64,000 nt of DNA from Tethya wilhelma (Eukaryota; Porifera; Demospongiae; Tethyida; Tethyidae). The stretch covers positions 10,576,444 through 10,640,443 of the forward strand of contig CAXIPT010000001.1 of the NCBI GenBank assembly GCA_964030475.1, read 5' to 3'. The notes under the pieces are model-generated. The model was not told where the DNA came from. It was given only the letters and a program-made list of their open reading frames with translations, and searched no databases. Below, one piece after another: positions 12,231-23,156 of this stretch. The translations under genes and the position numbers were made by a program. Every line of letters begins with the position of its first letter. Within the stretch, counting starts at the first letter, position 1.

Positions 12231-12430
12231 TACCGTATAGCGGGAAATTTTCGTGAGGGAAAAATTTCGTTCTTTTCGTTCCAGACAGCATGAAAACGAA
12301 AATTTTGCCCACGAAAATCTGAAACGTGGCCGCGGGGTCATGGGTCCAGAACAAAAATAAGACCACAAAAACTTGTTTTCAAGGCCTGAAACGAAATTTT
12401 AACCGCACGAAAATTTCCCGCTATACGGTA
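12231..12430. repeat. MITE, 'taccgtatagcggg' family, copy 1
   Basis: Perfectly paired ends: taccgtatagcgggaaattt on the left and its reverse complement on the right, with partly palindromic arms rich in cgaaaatttt. It is 200 bp and non-coding. The same termini occur at 58791-59000 and, in degraded form, at 44136-44292, so this is a dispersed family. Confidence 0.85.
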
Positions 12431-12964
12431 ATAATAATTATGCAAACCCAAGATGCTAGCATTGCTATGAGGCCTTCAGTCAGCCACACTAAGCCTATGC
12501 ACTATGCACACTAATAGCAGACATGGCAAGTCACAACCAAAGTTCCAGAGGGAACTAATTTTTTGGGGGTCCAATATGGGTGACAGAACCCCTGATCACC
12601 TTTAGTGTGTGTTATTTAGAATTGACTAGGGCGACCAACTTACTTTGTAGGTGAATATAGCGAGCAATAACACTATGCTCTGCATACATGATAGAGCTGA
12701 TCTGATGGACTCAGTTTGCAGTGCATTACCGGTATACTGGTACAACTAAGTTCATATTCTATGTAGCCTCAGAAGGCTGCCTGTCTGGGCATCCACAGCC
12801 CTAGGCTTGACCCACTGTTCATCGTACTGGTAGCTAGATTGTCATTTGTGACAATGTATTGTATTGCTAAGGCACCAAGGGTTAAACACCTTAATTGGTG
12901 CCTTTTCATTATGTGCGACAAAGAGAAAAGGCTGACGCATGAGTTCCATCAGTGTTAATTTGGA
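12431..12964. other. No feature recognised
   Basis: No coding or repeat structure I can support between the MITE and the DIRS-type remnant. Confidence 0.3.
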
Positions 12965-14869
12965 TGCTTAGAAGATTGTCCTCCCAGTGGCTTGGTTGTC
13001 AGAGTAGAAGCGAATATGTTTCCATTGACCACTGATGTCCCCATGTCAGAGCTGCTGCGAGAGTTTCTGCCATTGGATGGAGGTAGTACTAGACAGCTGT
13101 TTATGTGGCTGCTAACTGTAGTCAAAAAGAACTTGATTTTGTGGTGATCACTTCATTTTTGGTGCTTTGAGTAATGACTTTTCGTGAATTATACGGCATC
13201 ATTTTAAACATAACTTGTGTTGATATTCACTGGTGAATTCAGTCTGACATCCATCTGTATTGATCCTATTCCATTGAACATCCTCTGATGGCTCACGATA
13301 TTCAGGGAATCAAGCACTTTGAAAGTATGCTCCATATCCCATGCAGGATAGCAGATGTGTCAGTGTAGTGTGAGAGGTCTGGGGCATCTGTGACATGCTG
13401 AAGGCGGCCTTGCCGTTCCAGGAGGGAAGGAATGTTTGCCACCATGCAGTGTCCAGTTTGACACTCTTGTTCAGCCAAATGTGATAGTGTAGAGAGTAAA
13501 CCTTTGTGCTAAGTTCAATGAGTCGTCGCAAGAACAGTTGGCCGGCTGGTACTGCACGTGCAGCAAACACTAATTTCCCAATCAAGGAAAGTAATTCTTG
13601 TTTTGTGGCCTTTGCCATTTTCCTAGGATATCTGTGAGCCTCTCTTTGGTAAGCAAATCTGCAGTATGACACCGTCTCTCTCTAGTAGTTGAAGAACTGT
13701 GAGTGTGCCCTACATACTGCATAACTATGCAGACTCAGAGGAGGGTGCTGAGATATGTATGGCACAGATCCATGTTTGGTGTTCCTAGAATTAAGCAGTC
13801 ATCCAGGTAATGGAGAACCTATTTAGTTTGTGGTTAGAATTCATTGGAAGGCGTCTGTTATCAAGTTGGACAAATATTGAGTCCAAAAGGCAAGTATGTG
13901 TCCACAGAGTACTGTTTATGCCATTGGATGCCAAGCAACTCCTAGTCGATCTTGCTAGTTTCCAAACTTGGATAATACAGAAGGCCGATTTCAAGTCCAC
14001 TTTAGACATTAGGGCTCCAGGTCCAAGTGAAGATAGTAGGCGGACTGCATGGTCTACTGACGTGTATTACTGTGAATGTGGTCATTTACACTCAAGCCCT
14101 GCAGTGCAGACAGGTAGTGAATCGTGTACCACTTGCCATTCCACTCCCGAGCATTTCAAGTTAGGTTGTGGTCTACATTCTTTTGCAGCTTGTCAATAAT
14201 TACCGTGGTGTGTATGTGTACTGATGGGAAGTTTTGTGCATTCATCGGCCCTTTGTGGCTTTCGTAACCTAGAGCAAATCCACTCTGGATGTTGTGAATT
14301 AGCCCAACTCTGTTATACTCTGGTTCTTTCAAAAATTGAGAAAGTTATAGAGGGTTGTAACTATCTCAAGTAGAGCTTGTCCTTAAGGTGAGCTCAGAAT
14401 TTGTTGGTACACCCCTGGCCAGGGTGTGGACCCTGGCAATGCTGGTGCCAGCATACATGGGTGAAGATGCAGTACGTACCTTTCCCAGAATTAAATTGTT
14501 TGCAGCCACTGGCTGTGTGGTTAGCTCTGTCCACTGGTAACTGGTGCTTCTGAGTGATGGTTGGTGGGCCAAGATGGCTTGGTAAGGAGTTTGCTGTTTT
14601 GTGTTGTTTGGCAAATGCCCAAATATAGACTTTGTCATTGATGGTGATTCAGTGTAGGTTATGATCTTGAACAGCTGCCTGATGTGAGGGTCTGGTAGTT
14701 GGCAATAATCATTGCTGAGGATGCCAGACAGAGGTAGTGCCTCCAGGCATGTGGGTAGATCGTCTGCTTCACTACTTGTGTTAGTGCTTGCTCCATACAC
14801 AAGTGTCACATGTGGCATGGTTTCTTGGTATGGTGCCTTTGGGGAACAGTAATTTGTCAAAACATACAT
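12965..14869 (-). pseudogene. Decayed DIRS-type retrotransposon: gag-like, RT and RNase H
   Basis: Read on the minus strand in order. 14869-14366 is a gag-like open frame (starts MYVLTNYCSPKAPYQETM), which before the hAT insertion continued rightwards to about 17565. About 14250-13790 is a reverse transcriptase with KVDLKSAF, YSVDTYLPFGL and the catalytic box as LHYLDDCLI. 13672-13310 has the linker typical of DIRS/Ngaro-like elements (KATKQELLSLIGKLVFAARA, then GQLFLRRLIELS). About 13330-12965 is RNase H-like (IRFYSDNQA). Several frames and stops are involved, so it is dead. No tyrosine recombinase was seen, so the DIRS label rests on the RT/RNase H style. Confidence 0.75.
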
Positions 14870-14891
14870 ACTCCCTTTGGCGTATGTGGCT

Positions 14892-14899
14892 CTGTGTAT
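14892..14899. repeat. 8-bp target-site duplication, left copy (ctgtgtat)
   Basis: Directly precedes the left terminus of the hAT element and matches 17532-17539 exactly. Eight bp is the standard hAT duplication length. Confidence 0.9.
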
Positions 14900-17531
14900 T
14901 AGTGTTGTTTTAGTACACTAAAACTTTACTAAATCACTAACTTTGGCTCATTATTTATCTTAGTTTTTAATTACTAAATCTTTTCATTTATTTCGGTATA
15001 ATTAGTTCACTATACTAAAACATCACTATTAGCAGCAAAATAACTATATACACTGAATGGATTTTCGCCGCCTCCTAATAGGCGGTCTAAGTCTCGTAGC
15101 GAGCGCCCGCTCAAACATGCCTGCCAGACACGTGCACAGTCTTGAAATTTGGAATAGGACAGGTGAGAAACTCCATGCTGTAGGATCGTACTGACAACCT
15201 CGTGGCAGCAATTTTTATATTCGAGTCCCAGTTTGTTGCTAGGCCATAGATATGTCAAACGATGACCGAAGTTTGTCTCTCAACACCAATCTGAAGGGGG
15301 CCAAAGATCTCTGCTGAGAAGTCCAGTCTGGAATTTCTTTAATTTTGTTGAGGCTAGTGGATCAAGCGTGTGCCAAGTGAATGTAGAGGGAAAGACGTGC
15401 TCTCAAAGCATTAAAGGGAAATTTCCTACTAACTTGAAGCATCACCTACGTAGTAAGTATCCTAGCGAGTATTCCAGTTTACTTGAACTTGAAGAGTCAT
15501 TGAAGAAAGCAAAAAAAGATGCTCATTTGAAGACAGTAGCTGTTTCCCATAAGGCAGCTGCTCTTTCACAACACCGGCAACTTACACTCTCTCAGGCTGT
15601 GTCTCGAAGCAAGCAGTACTCCACAGAAAGTAACAGATACCAGCTTATTACAAGAAAATTAGCAATCTTCTTGAGTACTAACAATGTAGCTAATAGTGTT
15701 ACTGAAAATGCTGAATTCAAAGACCTTATTCAAACACTACATTCCAAATACAAAATACCAGGACGAAGTGCGATGAGTCTTGAAATTGAAAAGATTGACA
15801 TTCAGATTAAAGCTAGAGCAACAACCTTTTTGCAAGATGCTACCAAAGTATCAATTTGTGCAGACATATGGTCCAAAAAAGGTCTTACTGCTTCATTTCT
15901 TGGAATATTGGCTCATTTTTTTTCAAAACGAGACCACAAAAGGCATACTCTTATCTTAGCTGTAAGAAGAATGCCATCTCCTCACACTGCTACACATGTT
16001 AGATCTCTTGTGGAGGAAGTATTGGATGAATGGAGTATCCCACTCACTAAAGTATCTGTTATTGTTACAGATAATGGCAGCAATATGACTGCTGCCTTTA
16101 AGCAACAGAGAACAGTTAGGCAGTGTGAAAGTGACTCAGAAACAAGTGATGAGGAGGAACATGAAGAAGCGGAGAAGGAGCGTGCAATAATAGATGATTT
16201 TGACCAAAGAGAATCAGAAAATGAGGCAGAGTTTGTGTTGATGAGAAGAATCGGTTGTATTGCCCATACGTTTCAGCTGGTTGCTCAAAAATTTGACCGT
16301 TACAGTGGATTTGAAATGGCTATTAAGCGTGCACGTAAGCTGAACTCGATGGTAAACTCATCGACAAAAGCGACTGAAAAACTGATTCAATTGTGTGGGA
16401 AGAAGCTGCTTAAAGATTGTCGCACAATGTGGAATTCTACGTATCTATTACTACAGCGTCTCATCGACCTTCGTGACCCACTCTCTGTCGTTCTTCGTGA
16501 GCTGGATTGGGATGACCTTGCATCCAGTGAGTGGCGGATTCTTACATTGATCCTGTCTTTGCTGCAGCCTTTTGCTGACTTCGCCACACTGGTTAGTGGT
16601 GAAGATTTCACTACCATATCCTCTGTTATACCTACCATTATAGAACTTAACATACATCTTGAGGAAATGAAGTCCGAGACTTTGCTTGCTGAAGTGTCAA
16701 GTTTAATGATGACTGACCTGAAAAAAAGATTTAAGAAATTTACAGATCCTAGTTCAATTGACTTTCAACCTTTTTCCCTGATGGCAACGTACTTAGATCC
16801 AAGGTATAAACTTGTTTTAAACGAAACTCAGCGCAAGGCAGCAGAAACACAAGTTGTTAAAGAGATTAAGGAGTATTTTGATGACAGCTCCTCTGGAAGT
16901 GAAACTGATTCTCAGTATGTATGTTTGGAATCTAATCCTCCTCCAAAAAAGAGGTTTCGACACCTTGAAGCAGTCATCGAGACAAGGTTTAAAGAACTAC
17001 AGAAAAGCCAGTCACACAAACCAGTAGGCAAACGAGAAATTGAAAATTACTCAATTGATGTAGATCCGATACCAGATGCTGCAGATGTTCTTAAATATTG
17101 GGTTGACAAACAAGGCCAATATCCTCTTCTTTCTCAATTAGCTGTTGATGTGCTTGTTGTTCCAGCATCATCTGCTGCTGTTGAAAGATTATTTTCAACA
17201 GCTGGTTATAGTACTATTGGTAGAAGAAATCGTCTAACTGATAAAAATTTGGAAAGAGAAATTATGATTAAAAAGAACAAGCACTGAATGTACTCTTTTA
17301 GTATAGTGATTTTATTTGAACAACCAACTTCTCTTGTGTTAAATTCTAATAATTCTAATAATTATTATACTAAACTAAAACATAACAGTTAAAACCTTGT
17401 CACATAATTAAAACTATATCAAACTTAATTTTCGATATTGTGAAGTAATTAAAAACTAAACTATGGTCAGGTGCTGAATGTGAAAAAAAACAACCATATA
17501 GTTCAATTTTTCTAATACTAAAACAACATTA
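14900..17531 (+). mobile_element. Complete hAT transposon (copy 1), 2.63 kb
   Basis: The left end is tagtgttgttttagta (14900-14915). The right end, tactaaaacaacatta (17516-17531), is its inverted copy with one mismatch. The element is flanked by identical 8-bp repeats and carries one transposase gene on the plus strand. It lies inside the gag-like frame of a minus-strand DIRS-type element. Removing the element plus one duplication restores that open frame, which proves the insertion order. AT-rich subterminal regions hold more copies of actaaaac/ttttagt motifs, plausible transposase-binding repeats. Confidence 0.93.
15266..17287 (+). CDS. hAT transposase with BED zinc finger
   Basis: An open frame of about 670 codons to TGA at 17285-17287. 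The N-terminus is a BED-type finger (SPVWNFFNFVEASG, C-x..C, then NLKHHLRSKYP). The RNase H-like core has VSICADIWSKKG, VIVTDNGSNM (catalytic-type Asp) and IGCIAHTFQL (C-x2-H), and the C-terminal hAT dimerisation block is VVPASSAAVERLFSTAGY. The first good ATG (15252) is one base out of frame with the finger, at a five-G run near 15296-15300. Either one base is missing there or the start is spliced or non-ATG. An acidic insertion (about residues 285-315) is within the normal range for the family. Otherwise intact and full length, so the element was recently active or nearly so. Confidence 0.9.
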   Translation, partial: PKFVSQHQSEGGQRSLLRSPVWNFFNFVEASGSSVCQVNVEGKTCSQSIKGKFPTNLKHHLRSKYPSEYSSLLELEESLKKAKKDAHLKTVAVSHKAAALSQHRQLTLSQAVSRSKQYSTESNRYQLITRKLAIFLSTNNVANSVTENAEFKDLIQTLHSKYKIPGRSAMSLEIEKIDIQIKARATTFLQDATKVSICADIWSKKGLTASFLGILAHFFSKRDHKRHTLILAVRRMPSPHTATHVRSLVEEVLDEWSIPLTKVSVIVTDNGSNMTAAFKQQRTVRQCESDSETSDEEEHEEAEKERAIIDDFDQRESENEAEFVLMRRIGCIAHTFQLVAQKFDRYSGFEMAIKRARKLNSMVNSSTKATEKLIQLCGKKLLKDCRTMWNSTYLLLQRLIDLRDPLSVVLRELDWDDLASSEWRILTLILSLLQPFADFATLVSGEDFTTISSVIPTIIELNIHLEEMKSETLLAEVSSLMMTDLKKRFKKFTDPSSIDFQPFSLMATYLDPRYKLVLNETQRKAAETQVVKEIKEYFDDSSSGSETDSQYVCLESNPPPKKRFRHLEAVIETRFKELQKSQSHKPVGKREIENYSIDVDPIPDAADVLKYWVDKQGQYPLLSQLAVDVLVVPASSAAVERLFSTAGYSTIGRRNRLTDKNLEREIMIKKNKH

Positions 17532-17539
17532 CTGTGTAT
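17532..17539. repeat. 8-bp target-site duplication, right copy (ctgtgtat)
   Basis: Exact partner of 14892-14899. Confidence 0.9.
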
Positions 17540-18401
17540 GCCTTGGCAGTGGTAGTGGTGCACATGCCACTAAAGATTACAGTGGGACATCATCATACCA
17601 ATGGTATCTCTTTAGCCGGTGACTCCTCATATGTGGGAATTCCTGTTGTGCTTGTGTTTTCTGCGAGAGGAGTGACAATGCTCTCTACTAATGTCAAATG
17701 AGCTGGAGGATGAGCAGGACAAAGAGGATCATGAGGAGCTTAAGGAATCTTCACTGGATGACAAGGTGAACCGGCTGTGAGGGTTTCCTCTTGCGTAGTG
17801 GGGCGGTAGTCAGCTATGAGCTATTGGTGTCTGAGGTCCAGCATAATGTTATGCATGTATCAGACTAGTCATCACAAAGTTTATCTTAATACTTGAACAC
17901 TGAGTTATGAGGCTATAACCGGTGCTGCGTAATGAAGCCCAGGTTAATTACAAGGTTTAGTGTATACTGTTGTGTCATGTAAACAGCATTTATAGTGTTA
18001 ATGGAAATAGGTGCATGTGCAAATCAGTTCAGTCAACTCGTAGCCAGCACATACAGCTCAGCAGCCTAGCTCTTGCGTTACAAGTGAAGTGCTTACAGAC
18101 TAACCCCAGCAGTTACAAGCAGTACAAATGCCCGTAGTGTTTGTTGAGACAGCTCTCTCAAGAACAAATTGCCACAACCAGCTGTAGCCAGCTGGGGTAG
18201 CTCCTCTATGTTCTTAACAAAAGACTCAAACACAAGTGGAAGCAACCTTCCACCTGACTCACGCTAGTGTTGTGACAGCTCACAGTGCTCACTCCAGTCC
18301 TAGTCCTTGTCTCATTTGATCCTCACATGGCGATTGTCAAACTGAGGCCAGCAGAAACTTTCCAGCTTGGAGCATCAAGATGCACATGTCAGCACGGTAG
18401 C
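17540..18401. other. Flank of the hAT insertion; tail of the DIRS-type element, then unassigned
   Basis: On the minus strand the gag-like frame from 14869 continues through the single duplication copy to an ATG at 17565-17563. Beyond about 17600 no coding or repeat structure is recognised. Confidence 0.5.
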
Positions 18402-18402
18402 T

Positions 18403-18595
18403 AATAGACCTTATCCATAGCCGCGCGTGCCTCCACTTGGCAAAATTTGAGCCAATGTGGAGGTGGCTCAAATCAGAGTTGGCTGCTTTCACATAACTTT
18501 TGAGCAGTTTTTATCATAACATAATTCATGACAGTTGCCAGTGTACAAATGAAACTTGTTTCTACGGAAGTTTATTGTTTCTACAAAATTGTGCC
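18403..18595. repeat. Left terminal inverted repeat of the ISL2EU-like element
   Basis: Pairs with about 22120-22285. Shared blocks include aatagacc, acctccacttggcaa-type sequence, gctcaaa, gacagttgcca and gaaacttgtttctacgg. Confidence 0.8.
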
Positions 18596-18752
18596 GTGAA
18601 AGAATATGCCCAGGAGCTTAATTGTTTGTATTCGTGAGCCATAGCACTTGAGTACAGTTTTTCCCACTTGTGTGTTTAGATTCTATCTCTAACTGGTCTC
18701 ACGTAGTCTTCAGTAGTTTGTATTTCCTTGTGCATTAGTTGCAACACGTTTG

Positions 18753-20497
18753 ATGGCATCGGATCCCGACCAGCCCCACCCTTTTGATGACCCTTACCAC
18801 CAACTAAGTGAACAAACTCCCACTGATATTGACTGTGAGCACAGTGAAAATTATTATAGCTAAAAGTTTCCACTATGAACGCACTTATTATAAACTTATC
18901 ACTTTATGAACTACCAGCTGATGTAAGACTCACTGCCATTCTGGATATAGATGGTGCTGTACTTGTAGAGCCTCTAGAACAGCATCACAACCATGCTCTA
19001 CGATGGTGGTTAGTATTTCATGGTCAACCAGAACCACCAACAAAAGCGACAAAAGCAACACTCATTCACAGGTAGCTAGAATAGAAACATATACCAGTTC
19101 CTATATCAAGTGACTTATCATGATGCAGTACATGCAGAGTTTGTGAGGCTAAGCAGAATGGAGCAAGCGTGATAGATGTGGATGGAAGCTACCTAGAGAC
19201 GAAAAGGCACAAACTAGTTGAAGCTGGAATTCAGGTTCCTGGTAAACCAGCTGTGCCTACCACACTGCCTCCAAGAGAATGGTTGTTGTAACGGGAATGA
19301 TTTTCAAGGAGTATGCTACCACTTTTCCAACAGTCACTTCTGGTGAGCTCTACCAACACCTATCATCAGGTAGTCAACATGAAGTGAATAGTACTGGTAT
19401 GTTTCAATCACTCATAAGAGGGTATAAATTTAGGGCGTCTGGACGAATCCAAGAATTACAGCTAAACACTTGCAATCCTCATTTCTCTTTTGACAAGGCG
19501 AAAATATTTCCATCTATGAAACAAGGAATGTATGAAGTTAGCATTGTCTTTGACACAACAAAAGGAAGGGTGGAGCTAGCAAGATGCAAATGTGTAGCAG
19601 GGTAAGTAATTATAATTTCTTTTTGAAAGTTCGGTAATGAAAATTCCTCACATTATAGCCTCTCGTCCAGCTGTGTCCATGTCTCAGTGCTCCTTCATTG
19701 TTTGGTGGGTTTGAATGGACATCAAATTATGGGACAGAACTCAAGACTTTGATGGTGATGCAAATAATTCCAGTTACATCACTACCTTGCCAGTGGAAGC
19801 AACGCAAAAAGCAGAAGGAATCAACTCTCCAAATTGCTGAAGTCGACTTTATGAAGAACAAGTTTTGTGGAAGGAAACGGAAGCGTGATTCCATGATCGA
19901 GTTTGATCCCAGACAGCTTCAGTTTCATGTGGACATTTGGATTTCCACCCTTGAAATTTCCCATAATGATATTGCGAGCACAACACGATCCCAACGAGCT
20001 TCAGAGTAATGGCACAAAGCAAGAAGATTGCGACTCACATCGTCAAACTTTGGAAAAGTTCTACATAATACGAAACCCAACTCATTAGTAAGCCAGATAT
20101 CGCACCCAAAAAGTTTGGACCACATACCTGCTGTTCGGTGGGGGATTGATAAGGAACAGATTGCTGTTAGAGAGTACGTGGAGCATCAGCACAAATTGGG
20201 GAAATTATGTACATTACACAATGTGGTTTCCTTATCAATGAAAGATATCCATTTCTTGGTGCATCTCCTGATCAATGTGTACATGAACCAACATGTATAG
20301 AAGACCCTTTAGGATTCATTGAAATAAAATGTCCATTCAAGTACAGGGATACAGAACCGGCTTACTCTTGTACGAAGGATGACTTATTAAACTCCATCAT
20401 TTTTATCGCTGCTGTATTGGTCCTGAGATCATTTGTCCCCAGATACCTAATGGAAAACCAGTCAGAAATTTGCGCACACATTCACACAAGTAGTTAA
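18753..20497 (+). pseudogene. SWIM-like and YqaJ-nuclease protein of the ISL2EU-like element
   Basis: Pieces in order: 18753-18864 starts MASDPDQPHPFDDPYHQL and hits a stop. 18875-19071 has ILDIDGAVLVEPLEQ and ALRWWLVFHGQPEPP. About 19128-19290 has CRVCEAKQNGASVIDVDG. 19300-19601 ends VELARCKCVAG, completed after a short intron by SSCVHVSVLLH, forming a SWIM-like C-x-C...C-x-H zinc motif. About 20025-20400 is a YqaJ-type recombinase/nuclease: RLTSSNFGKVL, WGIDKEQIAVREYVE, YPFLGASPDQC and GFIEIKCPFKY (the D...E-x-K catalytic pattern). Frameshifts and stops separate the pieces. In intact relatives this nuclease is a partner of the transposase. Confidence 0.8.
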
Positions 20498-20799
20498 TAC
20501 TGATAATTATTATGTTGATCATAAATTCTATAACTGAGTTCATGATTTATAATAATGAATCACTATTAAGTAGCTACAACTCACTCAGTAAGATCTAGCT
20601 AGTCACTAAAGTACCAAACACAGTCAAGTCTTCCACATGATTTGATGCAGCAGCGGAGTTGCTAAATACAGACTCTGAGATGCAAGGTGCAATCAGAGCT
20701 GGTTGAAAGTTAGTTAAATAGGCACAAACAGATATAATCTGGTTAAGTAGGTGTACATGAGACAGACGAAACACACCACTCAAAATCTGAATGATTTTA

Positions 20800-22014
20800 T
20801 TCTATTTATTGCATGCTCAGCATGTATTCTGAGAGAAGCAATAGCCACCTTGGAAGGATCCATTTGAGTTGAATGCTCGTCCATAAAGGGTGGGATGCTC
20901 AGACCTACATTCAAGTCTTTCAGTAAATCTCGGATAGTAAAGCCTAGATCAGCCATCACTGCAGAACCAGAAGATATTGGCCTATCTTCTCGGAAACTTT
21001 TGTGAGTTCAACATCAGAAATTGAGCCAACAATAAGCCTGAGATAGAAAACAAATGCATCTATTGGGAGTGCAACCAACTAGAACCTTGCAGGTGTTCTG
21101 TGACTTGTAGTTGGACCAAGTCAATGATTGGAGAAATAACTCATTTGATGTCTCGATAAATATCTCAGTTGCATCAATGATGCTGGATATTTTGATTTAA
21201 ATGCAGCTGGAACCATCCAATGTACCTGAAGGCCACCAAATGATTTCAAAATAATGTTGGTATAATAGTGATACCCAGGTTATGAAGTATCTCGACACAG
21301 TTTGCTGAGAGATACAAAATCGTACAGCAAGGTCTGTTTCTTCTGCATTCAATCTCAGTTGTATCAGAGTCAGAAGGAGTTGATCCTGAGGAGATAGCTT
21401 ACATTGAGATGGACCAACATCAGAACATTCCGCTTTTTGAGTGTAACTATCTGTCCCCCAGTACACCAGCTTATGAACACTTGGACCGAGATATTCAAGG
21501 AATGCTTGAATACTTTATATGATGGAAATCTAGTGAAAAATCTAATGAGTGAATTATTTTCTCTCACCTGATGGATTCCAAACCGTAGGTTTAATTTGTA
21601 GTTGGAGTTTTCTAACTTCTTCCTGTAATTCTCTGCAACTAGACGTTGATGTAGATGGTTCTTCTGATACTTCCGCAGAGTCTGCTGCTGTGGCCTGAGT
21701 TGATTCTGTAGCTGGCAAAACCGAGGCTGTGTGTTTCACAAGCGCTCGGCGTTTTGTGGGATCAATGTGATCGGGTCAAATTTTGTTCCAATGGAAATGT
21801 GTGGGCAACCATCTCTGAAATGGTTGTTGCAGACTCTAGTGTTTTTGTTGACATCATTTTTTAGTTTTAAATTTTTAACCATTGACCCCTCAATAGCTCT
21901 TTTAGATGGAATACGATGGAAAACGATCCCCTGCTTTGTGGTTTCTCTGCTTTGGCGTAGACCACAGACCATACATACATTGACTATTATTATTATGCAA
22001 TAGCGCTGAAGCAA
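20800..22014 (-). pseudogene. THAP-HTH-DDE_Tnp_4 transposase of the ISL2EU-like element
   Basis: Read from 22014 leftwards. A THAP zinc finger (CMVCGLRQSRETTKQGIVFH ... NKNTRVCNNHF, the C-x2-C / C-x2-H set) is followed by a Ser/Thr-rich linker and a coiled segment (CRELQEEVRKLQLQIK). Next is an HTH_Tnp_4 helix-turn-helix (21466-21197: LSPQDQLLLTLIQLRLNAEE, then ISQQTVSRYFITW). Last, in shifting frames over 21196-20800, come DDE parts: IIDATEIFIE (first D), SISDVE, VMADLGFTIRDLL (second D) and a terminal ASLRIHAE (E). Frameshifts in the catalytic part make it a pseudogene. The THAP finger would bind the element ends. Confidence 0.8.
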
Positions 22015-22114
22015 TGTGCTGGGTTCTCAAGATTGATGGTAAGGGTCTCCAAATGCCTGCCTGCCTGCCAGTGACTGGGTGGGGCTCAGGACAATCTCAG
22101 GTTCTTTCACGTAT

Positions 22115-22285
22115 TCTTTCACAGCACAATTTTGTTTCCGTAGAAACAAGTTTCATTTGTATAATTATTGGCAACTGTCATGCATTATGGTATGAAAAAA
22201 AATGCTCAAAACTTAAGCCATCTCGACATGGCTCAAATTTTGTTGCCAAGTGGAGGTGCGTGCAGCTATGGGGGTAGGGTCTATT
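22115..22285. repeat. Right terminal inverted repeat of the ISL2EU-like element
   Basis: Reverse-complement partner of 18403-18595, ending gggtctatt next to the flanking ta. Confidence 0.8.
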
Positions 22286-22286
22286 A

Positions 22287-22760
22287 CTGCCACCTAATCA
22301 GCTAACCCAGCAAAACCACAATTAATCAAACCATGCCTACTGGGAAAGCCAAAACAGATTAGAGTACTACAGGCAGAGTACCACTACTGATTCTACCTTT
22401 ACCAAAATCCATGAAGAAGCTTCATTAAAAATCTCTTCTGTTACATGTCAATTACCACAACCTGTCATCTAGCCACAATTGGCTACAAGACTTGCAAATT
22501 ATGTCATAAAACGTAAGAATCAAAGGAAGGAAAATCCACCACTGACAAGGCAGCAACACCTGCCATACCACCCCCAGTTGATGGCACCATGGCAAGTGGT
22601 TCAGAGTCTTCTACTAAGGACGACAGCAGCTAAGGAGACTACTAATGTTGCCAGAACTACTGAGTCTGCTGAGGAGTCTGTTGCAGAAGAATGTATAGAT
22701 TTGCCAATATGCTTTACATAGAAAGCATCATCCAGTGATTATCTTTTAGATAATTCACCA
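22287..22760. other. No gene recognised
   Basis: An open frame at 22479-22721 (+) is Thr/Ala/Glu-rich (TTAAKETTNVARTTESAEES) with no known domain. It could be a degraded linker of an older element. Confidence 0.3.
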
Positions 22761-22764
22761 TGAA

Positions 22765-23156
22765 CAGTAGGCATGGCCTCGAAGCCAAGTGCTCAACGAA
22801 GCACAAAGCAGCAAATCTCAGCAACCACAGCAACGAATCAGACTTATAAATAATATAACCATCATGCTCTTTCTGAACTGAGTGGTACTCACTTTAGCGT
22901 GAATAACTCACAAACAGAAAATGCAAACTTGACAGGACTTGGACGAACTGCTCAGCTCTACAACCCGAATAACATAGCATTCTTTCTAATTAACATTCAC
23001 CCTCACCTTTACATAGAGCATTCATAGAGCTCATTTAAACTTTGTTAAGCACGCTATGCATGGACCGTCAACCGGATGGACTTCTCAACTCAGACAGAGT
23101 ATAATTTTACTAAGATTTTAATGGGATACCGCATGTGCTGAAGCTTAATAATGCAC
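22765..23156 (+). repeat. Non-autonomous 'gcctcggcac' element, diverged internal/right part (copy 1)
   Basis: The block ggcatggcctcgaagcc ... agcacaaagc ... aaatctcagcaaccac matches 36830-36900. The right edge gcatgtgctgaagcttaat resembles the family terminus gcacgtgccgaggcttaatt. The middle is diverged. Confidence 0.5.

Larger units (their letters stand above)
18402..22286. mobile_element. ISL2EU-like DNA transposon (YqaJ nuclease plus THAP/DDE transposase)
   Basis: The outer ends are inverted repeats of roughly 180 bp. The left end begins aatagaccttatccatagc and contains cacctccacttgg-like and caaaatttgagcca motifs. The right end is the reverse complement (tggctcaaattttgttgcca ... gggggtagggtctatt). 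The flanking dinucleotide is TA on both sides, compatible with a TA target. Inside are two convergent genes: a plus-strand protein with SWIM-like and YqaJ parts, and a minus-strand THAP + HTH + DDE_Tnp_4 transposase. That pair is characteristic of ISL2EU elements of the PIF/Harbinger-related group. Both genes are broken, so this copy is dead, though its ends could still be mobilised in trans. Confidence 0.85.

Noticed and set aside
12145..12366. Open frames within the 12231-12430 MITE
   Set aside because: Palindromic non-coding repeat; similar frames do not persist in the other copies.
15010..15258. 82-codon minus-strand frame at the hAT left side
   Set aside because: It lies in the hAT 5' region, has no domain, and is antisense to the transposase leader.
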